Below, in pieces: positions 10,743 to 26,403 of a DNA stretch of 64,000 bases (its first letter is position 1; each line of letters begins with the position of its first letter). Position numbers and translations under genes: made by a program. The DNA comes from Lycocorax pyrrhopterus obiensis (Eukaryota; Chordata; Aves; Passeriformes; Paradisaeidae): NCBI GenBank assembly GCA_014706295.1, contig JACSVZ010000037.1, forward strand, positions 620,001 to 684,000, read 5' to 3'. Under the pieces are notes generated by a model. It was given only the letters and a program-made list of their open reading frames with translations, was not told the DNA's origin and did no database searches.

Positions 10743-13700
10743 TTCTCTGCACTGCTCTTGGGGAATGAACATGCCAAGGTTTATACCTTTGAGCACCTCT
10801 CTCACATTTTGCAACACACCCTGTTTCTAATTCATAGGTCTTTTAGCTAAACCACCTTGAGACAGCCTCTAGATCTCTCCCATAAAGACACATCCTGCTC
10901 CAGGTGCCTTTCATGTCTTAAATTACTTTGAAAACACCACCCAGAAAGAAATGGGCACAGCTGCCTCTATAAATCACCAGGGCAAAGCCCAAATAAATTC
11001 CTGAGGTGATTATTTAAAATATTTACCTTTAAATTACAGGGGAAGTGGCAGTTTGACAGGCTACCTCTGATTAGCAAAACCCAAACATGCAAAATAACTC
11101 TTGTGGTCAGGATTCATTGAACTGGCATCAACAAGTAACTGCAACTGGTATTTCTCATGCAGAACTGATGCTTTTTAAACTCTTAAGGCTGTATCTTGCA
11201 AACAATTGCTCCTGCTGCAATCTACTGGTTTTCTGCCCCTAACTTAACTAAAGCTTTAGGTCAGAGATAAAGATGTTTCTAACACAGGAAAACAGAACTG
11301 ATTCGATATCTTTAGCAATGCAATTTTATATGGAGAGATTCAGCTTTCTATTAAGAGCAGGTATTTATTCACAGGATTTAAGGGTCTCTGTGGCTCCTCC
11401 TCTGCAGACTCCCCTTTTTCTATCAAGTGCACAGAATCAGGATGTGACATTTTCATTTCCAAGATGCCTCAGCCTTCACAGATGGGAGACTACAGACAAT
11501 AAGGCATAATTTGTGAAAGTTCCAAGAACATGTTAGTGGCAGGGGTAGGAAGAGGACTCAGCTTCCCTAAGAATTCCTCCAGCCCTTGCTAAAACTACCA
11601 CTCCTTTCTGTACAGAACAGACCTTCCTTTTGCTCAGCTGCTCACCTGTATCCCTTACCTGCTACCCCTGTACCCAGCCCCACCCTCAGGACGTATTCTG
11701 CACACTCGTTTGCAGTTGGCAATGTCTGCACAGAGCATGTGGAGCTCTCCTGGCAGAGATCTTTGTGAAGGGGTTGGCAGGAGATGAGGGATTACTACCA
11801 GGCTCTGGATATTTTGGGATAGGTATCCCATAGGTTTGTGAAGCATCAGCCCTGCTCCCACAGCACCCAGGGAAACAGAGTTCCTCTGCCAACGTGTGAC
11901 AGCTCTGATTTTCTGCTGCACAAGCCCAGCTGTAGTGCCTGCCATGGGCTGATGCCTTTCTATGCTGTCTTTGATTTCAAAGACTTTCTTCCTGACCCAT
12001 CTTTCTCTGTGTAACATTTCCTGTCTAATTTTGTCTTTTTTAGCTTCTGCTTATTTCTGTTTCTCAGCTGTTTCCCTCACAGCACAGAAATTCTCTTGAA
12101 TCTTTTTGAAGCCTCATTCACTTGCCAAACATTTTGTGCAGTTTTGACTGGCAGGAAGAAGGCAAAGCTTTCTATCTAAAAAATATTAAAGCTTTACTTT
12201 TTAAAATCGTGTATTTGCATCAGTCAGTGACAGTAACCTGGGGGTTTGGCTGTGATGTGCTGAGTGCACAGCACCCTCTTGTGCCCTCGGACACTGGGCA
12301 GCCATGGCTGCTCTGCTCCCTTCTGGTGAACTGTTAGCAAGTTTTACCATATTTCTACAGTTTGCCTGTCAGGTTCCCTTCTTCCTCTTCCTATTAAAGA
12401 AACCCCAATCAGTCTGTATAAGAAAATAAAAGACATAAATCAAGTGGTGTTCTTATGTGCTTCAACTGACGCTGTGGTAAAACACAAAATTGCTCCAGTG
12501 AGTAGTCTCAGAAATAAAGGGTTTTTATAATCTGCGCTTCTTCAGTACTCCCAAGCAAAGGCCCACAGCTTTTCCACCTTTTTTTGTACTTCCAGTATTA
12601 CATTTTAGTTCATACAGGTTTGAAAAAGCACAAACGTCCCAATTAGAAACTGATACCCAACAAAAACCCCAAATATTCTTCTTCCACACAGGTGGGATCC
12701 CACATTGATCGAATTTTGGCTGTCAGCTGATTTATCTGTGATTCTGCCTTCCAGGCTCCCCTAACAGGGCAGGATGGGTTTGAAAAACATCCTTGTAAAT
12801 CAGGGTAACAATTCCAGTTCCAGTTCTAACTGCAGAGGATTTTGTTTCAAATCCTTCTGTGGAGAACAAAGAAGGAAAACCAATTTCTCTCCACACCTCC
12901 CAGGAGCAGAAGTTGGATAAGCACACCAGTAGGCAGGCTTTGGACTGAAATCAATGACATGGATTTCCATTCTTTAATCTTTTATTCAGGATACTACCAG
13001 GGGAAACCTTGAAAATAAAAGGCAGTGACAAGCCACACTGGTCCTGGATCCTGAGTGTGCTCTCAGTACTGTATCACGTCAAGCAGTAAGAAAGTAAGAG
13101 GAAAAACATTCGCTTCTGACAGAGTTTCCATCTTTCCCTTGGAAACTTCCAGCACTCCCCTTAAAAGTTCTCAAAACTTCCCCAAATAATTTGAGTAAAG
13201 GAGTTGAAAAGAAAGAGCAATCACCGTGCAGACACACGTGAAGGATTCGGATCTCAGCCAGTAAATCCTTCCTTACAAGAGACTCAGACTGAAAACTGTC
13301 CATCCTCATGCACATTTTTGAGCAGCTAATTGAGCATATTTTTCCACGGAGGAAGTTATTATTCCAGGCTTATGCTTCGTTGAGTTAAGGCACATGTCAT
13401 GGCCAGGCTGCAGTACCAGGTGCACAGATTGATGGCAAAGGGTTTTCCTCCTCATTATCAGACATCACAAGGTGTCCTGGGCACCACTGCTTGAGCCTGA
13501 GTGACCAACAGCACGTTAATCAATTCAGCATGCTCTGAAACCAAGTGCTAAGCAGCATTTCTGAACAGAAATCCCATTTTTATTTAGGTCTTTGCCACTT
13601 TGGCTTTAGTGTTGGTTTTTATTTTCTTTTGAGAAAAATTTTCCCCTGCTCTGAGTGGGCAGTTTTATGAATGCAGCCAAGGGGTACCTCTGGGCAGTTT

Positions 13701-13809
13701 CCCCTCTGATCTTACATCTAAAAGGAACTGAAAAAGCGAAAGTCTTAAAATTTATGAGATGATGGAAACTGTGAGCTGAAGCTTTGTGTTACACCTGCCC
13801 AGTCCTTTT

Positions 13810-13830
13810 CTGCTGCTGCTGCTGCTGCTG
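13810..13830. repeat. (CTG)7 trinucleotide repeat
   Basis: Seven perfect CTG units in intergenic sequence, with no exon around them. Confidence 0.9.
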
Positions 13831-14272
13831 TTTCTGTACCACTGGGAGGGAAATTGCGTCAAAATTAATCAACATAGCAGCAGCAATGATTGAATCTGAA
13901 ACCTTCAGACACTGCAGTTCAGCAGCCAAACGAGACCAGCCTAAACCCATCAAAAGACTTCCATCATCTGCCCCAGACAGTGTGGCTTACACAGGCATGG
14001 TCAATCCCTTATTGCAGAGCATTTACAGTCACTAAATGCAGTCACGAGAGATGGAAGAGGGTGAATTATATTTCCTTTTTCCCTCAGGAATGAGTTTGTA
14101 TCCAGCTGCTTGCCCTCTATATGGTTTATGCACTGGTCTGGAATTACCAGAGCTTTAAGCAAATTAAAGGCAACTAAAAGTCCTCCTAAGATGATGACAC
14201 AGATATGCTCACGTTTACCCACTGCTACTGATGTATGTAATGAAAGGAAAGGTGGCACCAGGATTCCTCTCA

Positions 14273-14340
14273 AATCACAGAATCACAGAATCATCTCAGT
14301 TGGAAAAGACCTCTGAGGTCATATTTATTTGGTCGGATTT
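14273..14340 (-). mobile_element. CR1-type 3' terminus, minus strand
   Basis: The motif 'tcacagaatcacagaatca' followed by 'tcagttggaaaagacctctg' is the reverse complement of a CR1 3' end (tandem ATTCTGTG units preceded by the CCAAC-type block). Only the last tens of bases are recognisable. It is the only CR1-like piece here on the minus strand. Confidence 0.65.
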
Positions 14341-17300
14341 ACCAGTGGGTCTGTCGAGATCTGAAAAACCTCATGGACATCAGAGATCCAAGATTTTCTA
14401 AAAGCTCAAGAATTTCTATAATAAAACTTACGTAAGAAATCCAACACAGGATTTGTTGAGGAAAATTTATGGAAGTCAGTGGCTTTAAAGCAGCAGCTGG
14501 AGCTGAACACAATGTTCATATCTGAAACTTGTTTCAACTCGCACCTTTTTCAAGCAGTGAAGGTGAAGAGAGAAGGAACTTTGAGCAAATTCTCAACACC
14601 TCAAGACGCCACAAAACTTAATCCAGCTCTGATGCAAAGTTTAATAGACTGGATATTTAACCCATGATTGCCGTCATAAACATGGTCTATTTGCTTCAAA
14701 AGACAGGAAACCAATAACCCTTGGGAATTGCCTTCCTCCTGATCCTTCTCTCCAGCCCTTCTGGGGGGATCAACTGCTGAACACCCACCAGAGCACTCAG
14801 AGGCTGAGCAGAGGGCAGAGCATCACAAAGGAGAATGTTCCAGGGGAAAGGAGGCAAGTTCTCCTTTGCTGTAAGGAAGGAAAAACAGAAATTATTTTGA
14901 AATGTCTGCAAACCAAGTTTGTATTCTTTCAGGAGGAAGTGTATAGCTTTAATTTGTCCTCTGTGCCACCTAGAAAACCTTTTGGGGAGTTCGCTCTGTT
15001 CTAAGGAACAGCAAATGGATTTACAGCAATTAAAGCAGTTGACAAATAATGTTTATAAAAATGCCACATGAACATTGTCTGAGTATAAAGCCCCTCCAGA
15101 TCGTGAGGTCTGCATGATACACCAGAGACTGTAAAAAACCACAAAACCCAAAAAACCCCCAAACAAACCCCTCAACAACTAAAAGAGCCCCAAAACAAAC
15201 CAAAAAAGAGCTCAAATTAACTTTTTGATTAACACTGTAACATTGATGAGCTAAATTTTAGACCAAAGTGGATGGTGCACTTGAGAGGATTTTATGCAAA
15301 TTAACACCAAACATACACCCAGCAAGAAAAGTTCCATTTACAAAGGCACGGATTTAATTGGAGGTCAAGGTCTTTTAGTGACTCCTCAGTCTGCTTTGAT
15401 AAAGGAATTTCACAAAGACATTCTGTGAAATGTCTGCTGTGGCTGTATTTATTTAACTTACATGTGGTACAAGCTATTCACAACAGGAGTTGAAAAACAG
15501 GCTGGATCTTCTCAATCTTTTTTGTAATGCAGAGAAAACAACCCCAAGACAGTCATTAGTACTTCCTTCCCTTCTCCCTTATTGATTGGTGCTGCCTAAA
15601 CTCCATGGATTTAAATATGCAGAAAGCATGTTTGTGTCAGTGAGAATTCCAAGCATCAGCTGAGAGGCAGAAATAATGGAAATAATTATTACACCCTTCT
15701 CTGTTGCCCTTTACCATAAAAATACTTCATGCAAAATATGATTAAGTTCTTAAAAGATCAGACTACTTTCAAAATAGGACTTGAAAACTGCCCTTCAAAG
15801 TGCATCTCACACTCATTAAATTATGTGCACCATTCCCAGAAGTGCACAACTCCAAATTTTACAGGTTAATTCTGGACAACTGGATTTCTGCAAAATAATT
15901 ACTGCACAAAAATGCATCCATGTCTGCACTGGAACCATAGATCACTCAGGAATACAAAGGGACAACCAGCAGTAGATTAGGACTTGAGGCAAGATGAGGA
16001 ACATGAGATTTGGCACCCAGTTCAAATGGAAGTAAAGTGGCAGGATGAGAGTGTGTAAATGTGTGTTTGTGTGTATGTGGCCATGGGCCCTTACACTTGA
16101 ACTTCAGATCTCTTTCTGTGGACAGATCTGTCGTCCTTTTTAATCCTATATTAAACAAAACAAATTCCCACTCTAAAGTCAAGAATTCCCACGTTCTTTT
16201 ATACTACATGAAGAACAAGCCCAAACAAAACGGTGACAGAGATCCTTGAACCAATGGGATGAAATGCCCTGGTGCAAAGGACTTGTTTCTACCTTTGAAG
16301 TATAAAGCAAATGTTGAAAACACTCCCTTCACCTTATTGTATGCAAAAAAAATATCTTCAAGATGACAAAAACTCGTTATAGTTACCATATATATAACTG
16401 AGGCATCCACAGTCCTGTTCACGGCAGGTGATCCTGGCTGTTCACTTGTCTTCACTCTAAAGGGACCTTTCTATCCTCTTAAAAGTTCCTCTGGCTGTGC
16501 AGAAGTTGAGTGTCCCTCGGGGAATGCAGCAGACTTTGACTTGATGCCTTCTGACATCTCGCTCGCCCTGTTAATAAGCTGGGTGAGATGTCAGGTGGAA
16601 TCTCATCAGCGAGAGCAGCAATGCCCGAAGGAGCCGTGTGGAGCCCCGCCACGCTGCCTCTGGAGCTGCTTTTCACAAACATGTTGATAACCAACGCTAA
16701 TTATTACAATGAGTAGCTTTCATAATTGCCTCAGAAACCACTCACCTCACCGGCACCAGACTGGGGGGACTTCTCTGGTACTTGGTGATGTAAAAATAAC
16801 CTCCTGAATTTTATTCCAGTCCCACTTGGAGTGGTGCAAGGTGCTCTAACACAGGATTTTTCAGCCTGTGTGGTGGTACTACAGTGGCACGTAGTAGTTT
16901 AAACACTGGAACTTCAGTAGGAGCCTTGGTATGGGGAGGTGGAGGTGCCTTGGCACCCAGGAGCTGTCCCACAGCGCCCTGTGTCTGTTTTAGGGCTGTA
17001 GTTAATGTCTGGATAAACTCCTCCATACATCTGCTTATACTGTCTCCTACATTTCTGGGGTCTGCCTCATTTCAAAGATACTAAAGCTGAGTAACATCAC
17101 CAAAAGAAGGCAAAACACAGAATTTCCTCCCTGGGGAATGTTAGTGAAGTTAATGGGCACTGTGCAGTGTTGTTCTCAGGCATCACAACCTGAGATGGTT
17201 CTACATAGTTTTCTTTTTTTCTTTAGTAGCATCAAAAATAAATCCATCTCACAAGAAAGGAATAAGTGAAGTCTCTTAAATCTTGAATTTGAAGGGAACA

Positions 17301-20300
17301 TAGAAAAAAAAGTAAGTTTGCTTCAGGCTCTTGTAAATTTTTCAGGAAGTTAATGGCACAAAAAAGGAATATGGTAAAAATATTGTCCACGCGGTAGCAT
17401 GTGGAATGCACTCTCCATTTTCTCAGGCAGTGCTACAAGCAAAAAGACATTTTTAGGGATTGTGGAATGGCTGCAGACTGAAAATAGAAAAACCAAAAAT
17501 GTCTAACAAAACACATTCAATAAAAAAAAAAAGAAAATTACTTTTAGTTGTATTGTTATTCTTGGGTCCCTAAAGGTAGGACTTTTCCTTTCACCAAAAT
17601 GACATAAGAAGTCACATATCACCCAGAAGAGCAACTTTCCTCTGGCTACTATCCCTGCCAGGTATCACACACTGTTCCATGGGATGGTCAGAGGAACAGA
17701 GTTAAAAACTGTACCAATAAGAAGTGTTTAATGTCCAGTTTTTGAGTAAGATGAATCAGTCACTTGTGATTCTACAAAAATTTCATCCAGTATAGGATTA
17801 GTTACTGCAAATATTCAAGAAAGCCCTAATGGTTTTTAGTTTGTTTTTAGACTTGTCACTTTTCAGAAAATCCAGTTTACTGCAATATTGTCACCGATGA
17901 GGTGGCACCGGGTATCACTCAGACCAGACACCTTACTGCTCCTTTTCAAAGCCCTCCCTGCTCCTGTGGCACATCATTATTCCCTGCAGTGCCGGGGGCC
18001 GAAGCAGGAGGAGGCAGCGGCACCAGTGGGCCAAGAATTCCTGGTGAGCTCTTGGAAGATTCATGTGCACACAGCTTTATGCAACATAGATGTTCTACAC
18101 ATTAATGAAGTACAAGCCAAGCTCCGTGGATACACATTCTGAGGTAAAAAAATCCATCTCAAAGCCAGAGTTTTACTTTAACTTACACTTAGAGTGTAAT
18201 ACCTGGGGGCCTCGGTTTCCCCTTTTTTAAACAGGGGAAGGAGCAAAACTGCTCTCAGACTTATGGGCCATAATACAAGATATTTAGATCTAAGTCACTC
18301 ATTTTAGGAGTAATCTTGTTTGCTATGAAAGATGCTGAATTATCTGTAGTGCTTGCAGGCGATTAAGGTTGTTAATATTCTTTGTACTTGGTGTACAGCT
18401 GCCTACGCCTACAAATCCGTGAATCATGGTCCTCTAATTCAGTTTCCTGCAGTGAAAGCAAGATATTATTAACATTCCAATAAAGAAAAACCCTCTTAAT
18501 TCACTGCTTATATTTCATGAATTGATTTATAGAATAGAGACAATGTTGGCGCTGACGAGAGAATCTGCAATACTTATGTCCACTCCTATCTACCCTGTAA
18601 CCCTGAGCACCAGAGTGCTCAGCACCTCAGTTTCCCCACCATTTCATATGGAAATGACTCGAAGCAGCAACAGGATGGAGCTTTAAAGTTAAATGATATT
18701 CACTGCAAAAGCTTTCAGCATTTCCATGTTAGAAGGCCCTGGCTTTTAAATATTTATTTTTTAACAACACAATAGTGCCTTGATCTGAAGATGTGTGTAG
18801 ATGGCTTGGGGCTATTAAAGTGCTGAGCAGGCCTCCAAGAGTGAAGCTATCTCCTTCTCCTTTGTGTCCCAGGATTAGTTTATGCAAGACAGGCCTTGCA
18901 AATACAGAGCAAAGCATGAAACATTCATTCCCTAATTTAAAGCATGAATTAACTTACCCCTTAGATAGGAAAATCCTGCATTTAAACTGCCTTCCCTTGT
19001 CTCTGGACTGACAAGCTGCTGTCACACAAAGTGATCCCAGGCAGTGGTTTGAGAAATGCAAAGATAAGGTCTGTCTTTGTGAACTCCTATTCCTCGAGGT
19101 CCACCTTCTCCTCACAGACTGGCACTACCCATTCTCAAGTCATCATTTCATTTTATCCAGACATAAATGATTTATAGTGCAGTCCAGAGAAAAATCAAAC
19201 TCTGAATCTGGTCATTGTTTTAACTATGACGAAGATTCATTAAATTTTTTGGTGTCCTCTGTTGCTCTTGTTCCCCTTGCTATGACACTTATTCACTTTA
19301 TTTTTCAGGAAAACAGTGCAATATTATAAACATTTGGCAGAAATGTTTGTAAAGCCATGCTCTTAGTCAAGTATTTCTCCTAGACAAAGCATTTGCAGTG
19401 GCAGCTGAGATCCTTTGTTAAACTCACTGGTATAGAATTTCATTTTAAGAGATTGCAGTGCATGATTCAGTGACACATCAGTGCAATAATATGTGAATGA
19501 ATCCAGACTTTGCAAAATAGCTGAAACATCCATGATCTCTGCCCTGATTTCAATGCTTGGATTCATTTTTAGTTGAGGTGTGCTTTGCTCCTTAATAAAA
19601 TTCTCCGGATTGCTGCTCGCTGTTGATGTGGTTGCCAGTCGGGAGGTGAGTTGGGGTCACCATGACTGTCACTTGAGACAGCTCCGGGTTTCTCTGCTGA
19701 GATCACTCTGCCTTGTTTCTCTTCCCAAACCACGCATTTCCATCCCCATCTGGACACGGAGCTGGGGTGGAAAACAATGCTGCTGCTTGAAGATGTGGCA
19801 AAAAAATTGCAGCTCAAACCGTACTTGTCTGGAGCACATTTCTCGGCTCAAATTCCTCACTGGGATTCGGGAAGCGGTGGAATCCAGCCCTGCACTGAGG
19901 GAATGTCATCCCAGCCAGGACCTGTGAACATCTTACTCCCTCTCGTGGCCGCAGGTACTGTGGAAATCGGCTCTTTTTGTTTATTCACTTACATTGTTTG
20001 CAGATAAATCCCAGTTACAGTCAGGAAGCGCCACTGGAAAACATCACTCTGCTCTCCCTCCTTCCCCACATTCCTGCCTCTCCATCCCCACATGGACCTG
20101 CTTTTCTGTCCCTCCCTTCCCTCCCCCATTTGAAACACAGCTATTCTTTCCACCAGCCTTTGTTCATTTGTGCACTTCCTCCACGAAGCTGCTTATTCTT
20201 GGGAACATGCTTTGTACACAGAAAGGGAAAGAAACCACATTCTTTTATTCGTGATTCCTCCCTAAAATCAGAGTTGAAATGGGAGTTTTTTCATGGAACT

Positions 20301-23300
20301 TCATGGGGGTAGTATTTGTCATTTATTCATCCATGTGCATTTCATTTCTTCTCAAGGACTCACGAGTTCATTCAAAGAGACAATTAGTCATTTAATGAAG
20401 AACTGGCTGTGCCCTTACACAGTGTGTGCCTTGGTCCCTCTCCCTGTAAAGCCAGGCAAGTCCTGCCACACCTTGAACGTGCCCAGACAGCTCCTGGCTG
20501 GCTTAGGACACAGCATGGCTTCAAACAGTCCAGGGACTGTCCCAGGTTCTGCTGAAACTCCCAGCAGGTGTGATCTCAGTCCCCTTGTCAGGAATTCAAC
20601 ATCTCTTCCTGAATTTCCAGCACACTATGACAATGTGTATTTTAAAAAATTAGGGCATGTAAATTCCTATTGACAGGCATTTGCTTTATCTGTATAAGCT
20701 CACTATCAAAGCAGTGAAAGCCTCTGAAAGTATTAACAAACTCATAGAATCATTCTGCAATAAATAAGACTGAGAACACAGTCTGTGTGTTTTCCCCCCT
20801 TCTGGCTCCATTGCTGTGTTGCTTTCCTTATATAACTGTTCTAGTTAAAAAACACTCCTGACCTAAGAAAACCTACGTCAACCTTATAATTTTTTGTTAA
20901 ATACATGGTGGTCAGTGACAGGTTTAAAAGTAGTAAAGAGTGGGCATTCCATATTTAACTCTGAGTCACTTCATTGTGTGTCACATAGAGACAGCAGCTG
21001 GCAGACTTTGAGAAGACTTTTTCTGGATAAAGTAGTCACTGACAGAAATCCCAACTCCAGGGTGTCCTGAGGAGCATGTCCACTCCCTACAATCAGCTCT
21101 TAACCTGTTGAACTCCATGAAACTCATGTTTCCAGGACTGCGTCCCCTGAGAATTTCTCTGTATCTGGAGAAAGCCTTATTGAGGAAGCAGCTGAAAGCT
21201 CTGCTCCACAGTCCTCACAAACAACCAGCACTCATATCCTCTCGAGAAAGGCACTGTACACCATCTACCAAATGCCTCCTACTCCCTTCACACCTGTGTT
21301 TTGCTTTAAGTGGGCAATGGTGTTACCTTAAATAAAAAATATAATTCAGGTTTTTGTGTTAAACAGCCCAAATTCATCTGCTTCTAATGAAAAACCTTAA
21401 AATATGAACAAAATCTACTTTGAAACTTCAACATCAGATGACAGACTTCGAAATATCATAGAGAAATCGTGACATTTTACATAGATCAACTTGCTCTACA
21501 TAAAACTACTGTGCAGCCCTCTGTGCCCTTTCCCTCTCCCAGCACATCTTAATCGGTTCTTTTCAGGACTGACTAAAATGCCATCATGGAGAACAACAAT
21601 TTGTATGAAGAACATCTGCCCATAAATCTCAAATGAAACTGTTTAAAGTGTAGAGACTTGCTTCTTTCTCTTCAAATACATTTATTTTGAGAGTCAGTTC
21701 AATACATCTATATTTCCTGGCTAGCATGGCACCTGGCTGCCTCAGAATTTCTCTCTCCATCAGCCTGGAGGTACTGACTCAGTGTGTGCCCATTTCTCAG
21801 ATCCTAAAATATTTTTGGTTGCCTTTATGCCCCATAGATTGGAGGGCAGGTTTGTGAACACTGGTATGTATTGATTTTGGTGAAACTGATTTATATCAGC
21901 TGAAAATGCAGCCCCATCTCTAAAACTGACTGACGAATATCATTGCTATTGTAGCTTAAGGACTCCAACCTCAAGCATTGTTGCAATTTTCTCATTCACA
22001 GTCTCTCTTCTCCACATCTGACAGCTTGGGCTGCTCACAGCTCTGTGCATTTATTACACTGTCAGGAGCACAGATGGTCAAGGAACAGGGTTTGATTTAT
22101 AGCTGCTTATCTTAAAAAAGCTGCACAATATGCATATTTGAGTTTGTCAATACTGAGACCAATCCCTTCCTATAGGACACATTTTACTTTTTGTTCTTTT
22201 ATTAACAAGTCTGACTTCACATCACAAGTGGTCTCCCTGTCAGTCAGCAAAGGCTGCCTGAAATACAGACAGGGTGAAAGCAGCACCTTCCAGTTCTCCC
22301 ATTCCCTGACACCTGCCCAATGAAAAACGTCAGGATTGATATTTTAGCAGCTAGAGGCTACTAGGTGTTCTCATCTCTTGCGTTCCAGAAATCAAAAACT
22401 AAACCCACAGTGACTCAAACCCAAAAGCTACAACCAAGTGACACATCTTTAAGGACTGCGCAAATCAGTGACAGGATTTGACCTCTAACAATTTGGGAAC
22501 AAGGGAAGGTAAAAGCCATTCCTGAAGGCAAGGATCTGTAGTTCTGCAAAAGCCGTCTGCAATCCCACACAGCACAACCTGCTGGAAGATCACTTCATGG
22601 TAAAGCAAAGTTGCCTCATGGAAAGCAGATAACAAAAATTGGAGCTGTCATCTGGGGGCTCCTCCTCTGTCAAGTAATTGAGCTTTTCTTCAGACTGAAT
22701 TGGGTGTTTCTGTATTTCAGTACCTGCCAAAAGGGGTGGGTTTGGCTGCAAAGGGAAAACAGGAAATGGCTTGAAAATTAATAAAGATTGCAGAAAACAG
22801 CTTTTATGCTTCTGACCAAATATTGCAGGGCCCACAGCTGCCCCCAGGGTACAGAAACAGGAAATTTGGCAACAGAGAGAGACAGTATTTTTTTGAGTTA
22901 CAGAGCACAATTGTAAAGGATGTCATCAAATGGAATGCTTAATTTACACTTTTCAAGTGTTTTTACTGAAAGAGTAGGAAGGGAAAATACGAGTTTACTT
23001 TCTATGGATTGGAGGTGTTGTAAGCTAGGGTTTCACTTGTCTGGTGATGATGGATGAGATGGTTCCATGGAAAGAGAAATTTTAGCAGCACATGGAGCTG
23101 CACATTCATGAAAAATTCTGTAATAAGTCAGGCAGAAGCCAGGACATTCAAATGTGTCCCCATGCTCCAACCCCTGCCCACTTGTGAGACTTTGTGGGAC
23201 TGTAGAGGGGTAACCGGGATATTCCTTTGCGGAGACACGAGACATTTGTGTGCCCTTCCTAGTGTGTGTTTAGAGAGAATTCATGCTTGTGTGTAACTTT

Positions 23301-26300
23301 GGTCTACATGGTGGACATTAAACCGAGTGTGGATGGTCATGTTCCCATCTTACGCGTTATTTACATGAAGTCAAAGCCCTTTTGTGATGGGGGGAATCTC
23401 TGGTCGAGTTCAACCCCTGGATTCATACAGTGACACTGACTGAGTCAGGGGAAAACATCCTCCCACACAGCTTTGCCTGTGAGGCAGAATGCGTTGCAGG
23501 ATACAGTCACCACTTCTCTACTCCCCCAGCTCTGGTTCATTCCTTGCTCTCACTGAACCAGAGACAGTCTAAGCCTCTCACAAGACTCCGCAAACCACTG
23601 ATACAATGAGACGGAAAGAACGGATTATGAAATGGAAACGTAAGTGCTGTGTGTACTCAAGACCCTTTCCACCTCCTCCCCTAAACCACAAGGATTAAAA
23701 ACACAGACCTGCCTGGCAAAAAAAAAGAAAGAGTGACATGCACTCATATCCTGGCAATTTGTGGGAATTGTCATAACACACCCAGACCAAGTTACAACAT
23801 CCCTGCATAGACCTAACCTGCATTTCATGAGAGCATTCGAGCACATGTGCAGATCCACTGTCAGGCAGCATGGACACACACCCAGCTATGTTCTCACTCC
23901 TGTTCTGACACAAGCACAGGACTAAGTGCCACTTTAAATGCAGATGAATTGTTAAATCAGAACCTGTGAATAACTCCTTTGTTGTCACAGAACCTATGGG
24001 CTTAACAGAATTACAAACCAGTGAGCCACCGTTTCATTAAACCCCCTTAATTTGATACAGTTCAGGGAAAACTGCTCCCTCATCTCCCTGGATCCATCCT
24101 CTCTCCCGAGGGTATATTGGCTCCTCTGAAAGAATTTTGTTGATGTTTTCAATCAGAGGGCTCAGCAGTGTCTCCCAGCCTTAATCTCCTTACACAGTAA
24201 CATGCTGTCCCCACGAAGGCAAGTTCCTGCCCCTGCTGTCCTTCAGGAACAATTCCATCCCAAGATGACAATTACTAAGACATTTCTAGCTTTTGCTCTA
24301 ACTTATTTTGCATCTGTGGGCACATTTCTTGCCCTTTGTTGCATTATGATACCGTGACAGAAGCTGATTTTATTAAGTTCTTCACAGTTCAATAAATTTC
24401 TCTAGGGAGTTTTCCTTTCAGGAACAGGCTGGAGCAGGAGAAATAGGCTGGTATAGAAGAAACTATTCCATATTGGGAAGAATAATAAAAGTATTAAAAA
24501 GTGTTGGAGTAGCCACTGGAAGTTGGATATCTCCAGTTCCTGAAAGCTCAAGTGCCTCAACTCTATACCCAGAATACAGCACAGTTTAAAGGGAGACTGT
24601 ATTTAATTCAGCAAAAAGCTTCTCTTTTAGAAAGACTTATTCCTAAACATGAGACAAATTTGTTTATATGCATAATCATAAAAGTAAAAGGTCTTCTGAA
24701 TACTTTTGAAAACTGAATGAAATTCTAAAAATCCCTACTTTTTGCTCCTGTTGAGAATTTGTTAACATTTAAAAGTCACTGTTTGTTCCGGTTTGTTTTT
24801 CATACTGTACTGCATTAATTTTTTGTTCTGAAGATACATACAGAATTCCAAACATTCCATTCTGATAAGGTAAAAAAGTATTTGTTTCAATCTTTCAAAA
24901 TAAGTTCCATTAAAACTGCCTACTCCCCTAGCAAGCTTCAGTTTCCTATGAGGAACATTTCCCCAATAAGTAAACATTGTTTTAAATAAATTTCAAGCAG
25001 AGTTATGAAGAAATAATTAATCCCAGGTTTTAAGATGCTGAAGTTAGTACTTGGCAATATTTATTTTGCTGTTTCCCTGAAGACAATCAGCCAGTATTGC
25101 CTGTTGTTTCTCTGCATTGGCACCAACTGTTCTCATCCTACATTCTTTTTCATCACAAAGGACACAATTATAGCACCATAATTGATAGCTAACAAATTCC
25201 TTTGGCCCCTATCACTTCCCTATCACTTCCACCTATGGAAGGTGCTACATTCCCCATCTGCAGCTCTTTTTACATCACTGCTTATGTTTAGACCTGCTTT
25301 GGGCCTTTGTACCACCAAGTGTTGTGGGGTCTTTAATGACTGCTCTGACTCACATTCCCTGAGCAAAACAATCCAGCCCTGGTTTAGGGGTTTCTTTTTT
25401 TGTTTGGTTGTGGGGGGGTTGTGTATGTGTGTATTTAGAAAAAGACAAAACCTCTGCCACAAGTCTGCCCCACTCCTCTGGCAGAGGTTATTCTACAACT
25501 GTGGGCAGAAAGGAAGTAAATCTATGCTGCTGCTGTGCTGGAGCCTGATGTCCTGGCACTGCAGAAGCTGAGGGAGGAGGTTCCACATTCCCTCACTCAG
25601 CTCTGTCACTGGGACACCTAGCTCACACATGAGCCCTGGTTAAAACTCACTACACTCTTAAATAGATGTAAATCAGTAGATTACCACTTGCCCAAGATGA
25701 GGCGAGATTCAGAAAAGGATTGATATAAATCATGGCTCCCCAAGTCCTGCTCAGCCACACTTCGTGTCTCACAACCATTCTTGGTGAGCAGAGGTGTCTC
25801 TTACACATGGTGGGGGTATCCAACCTCACGCTCCTGCCCTGCAAAGCTGGTGCCCAGAAATACAGACTCGGAAAAAGTATCGAGTCTTGAACGTTGTAGG
25901 GGCTGCACTCCCAATATCGCACATGAAAAGGAAAAATCCTCTCTCTGAAGGGTGGTGTCAGCTCTCCGAGGCCAGTGAGCCTGTGGGCAGAGAGAAGCGG
26001 TTGAGCACAGCCAGGATGTCACTTGAGGACACAAGCTGAGAGACATAGACACACAGGAAAATTCAGACAGTATTTACTGTAGAATTAAATAGCCTGTCCC
26101 AAGAACTATTTCAGTATCCCTAAATGCACATTCAGTACCACACTTGCTTAGATAAAAATGGGGGCTCACTTTGAAATGAAAAAAACCTTCAGTTCACTGC
26201 TGGAAATAACAAGAAAACTGTCCTTAGTGTTGTTTCTTAAGGATTTTTTAAAGACAGTTTGCAGAAGGGAGGGAACACCTCACTTTGCCTAAATTCCTTT

Positions 26301-26403
26301 TCCCCCTTTGCTAAATAAAAGTCTTCTGAAAGCTACAACAGCTCCTGTAACTTTAAACCTGAGCTGAGATCATAATTTTGGTCCTGACCAAACAGCGTGG
26401 GGA

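Larger units (their letters stand above)
9316..26400. other. Intergenic region between LRRC38 and PDPN
   Basis: About 17 kb lies between the divergent LRRC38 and PDPN genes. I recognise two CR1 fragments (10.5 and 14.3 kb) and a (CTG)7 run. The remaining open frames are under 130 codons, lack convincing splice context and have no recognisable domains. Enhancers for either gene could lie here, but nothing in the bare sequence marks them. Confidence 0.6.
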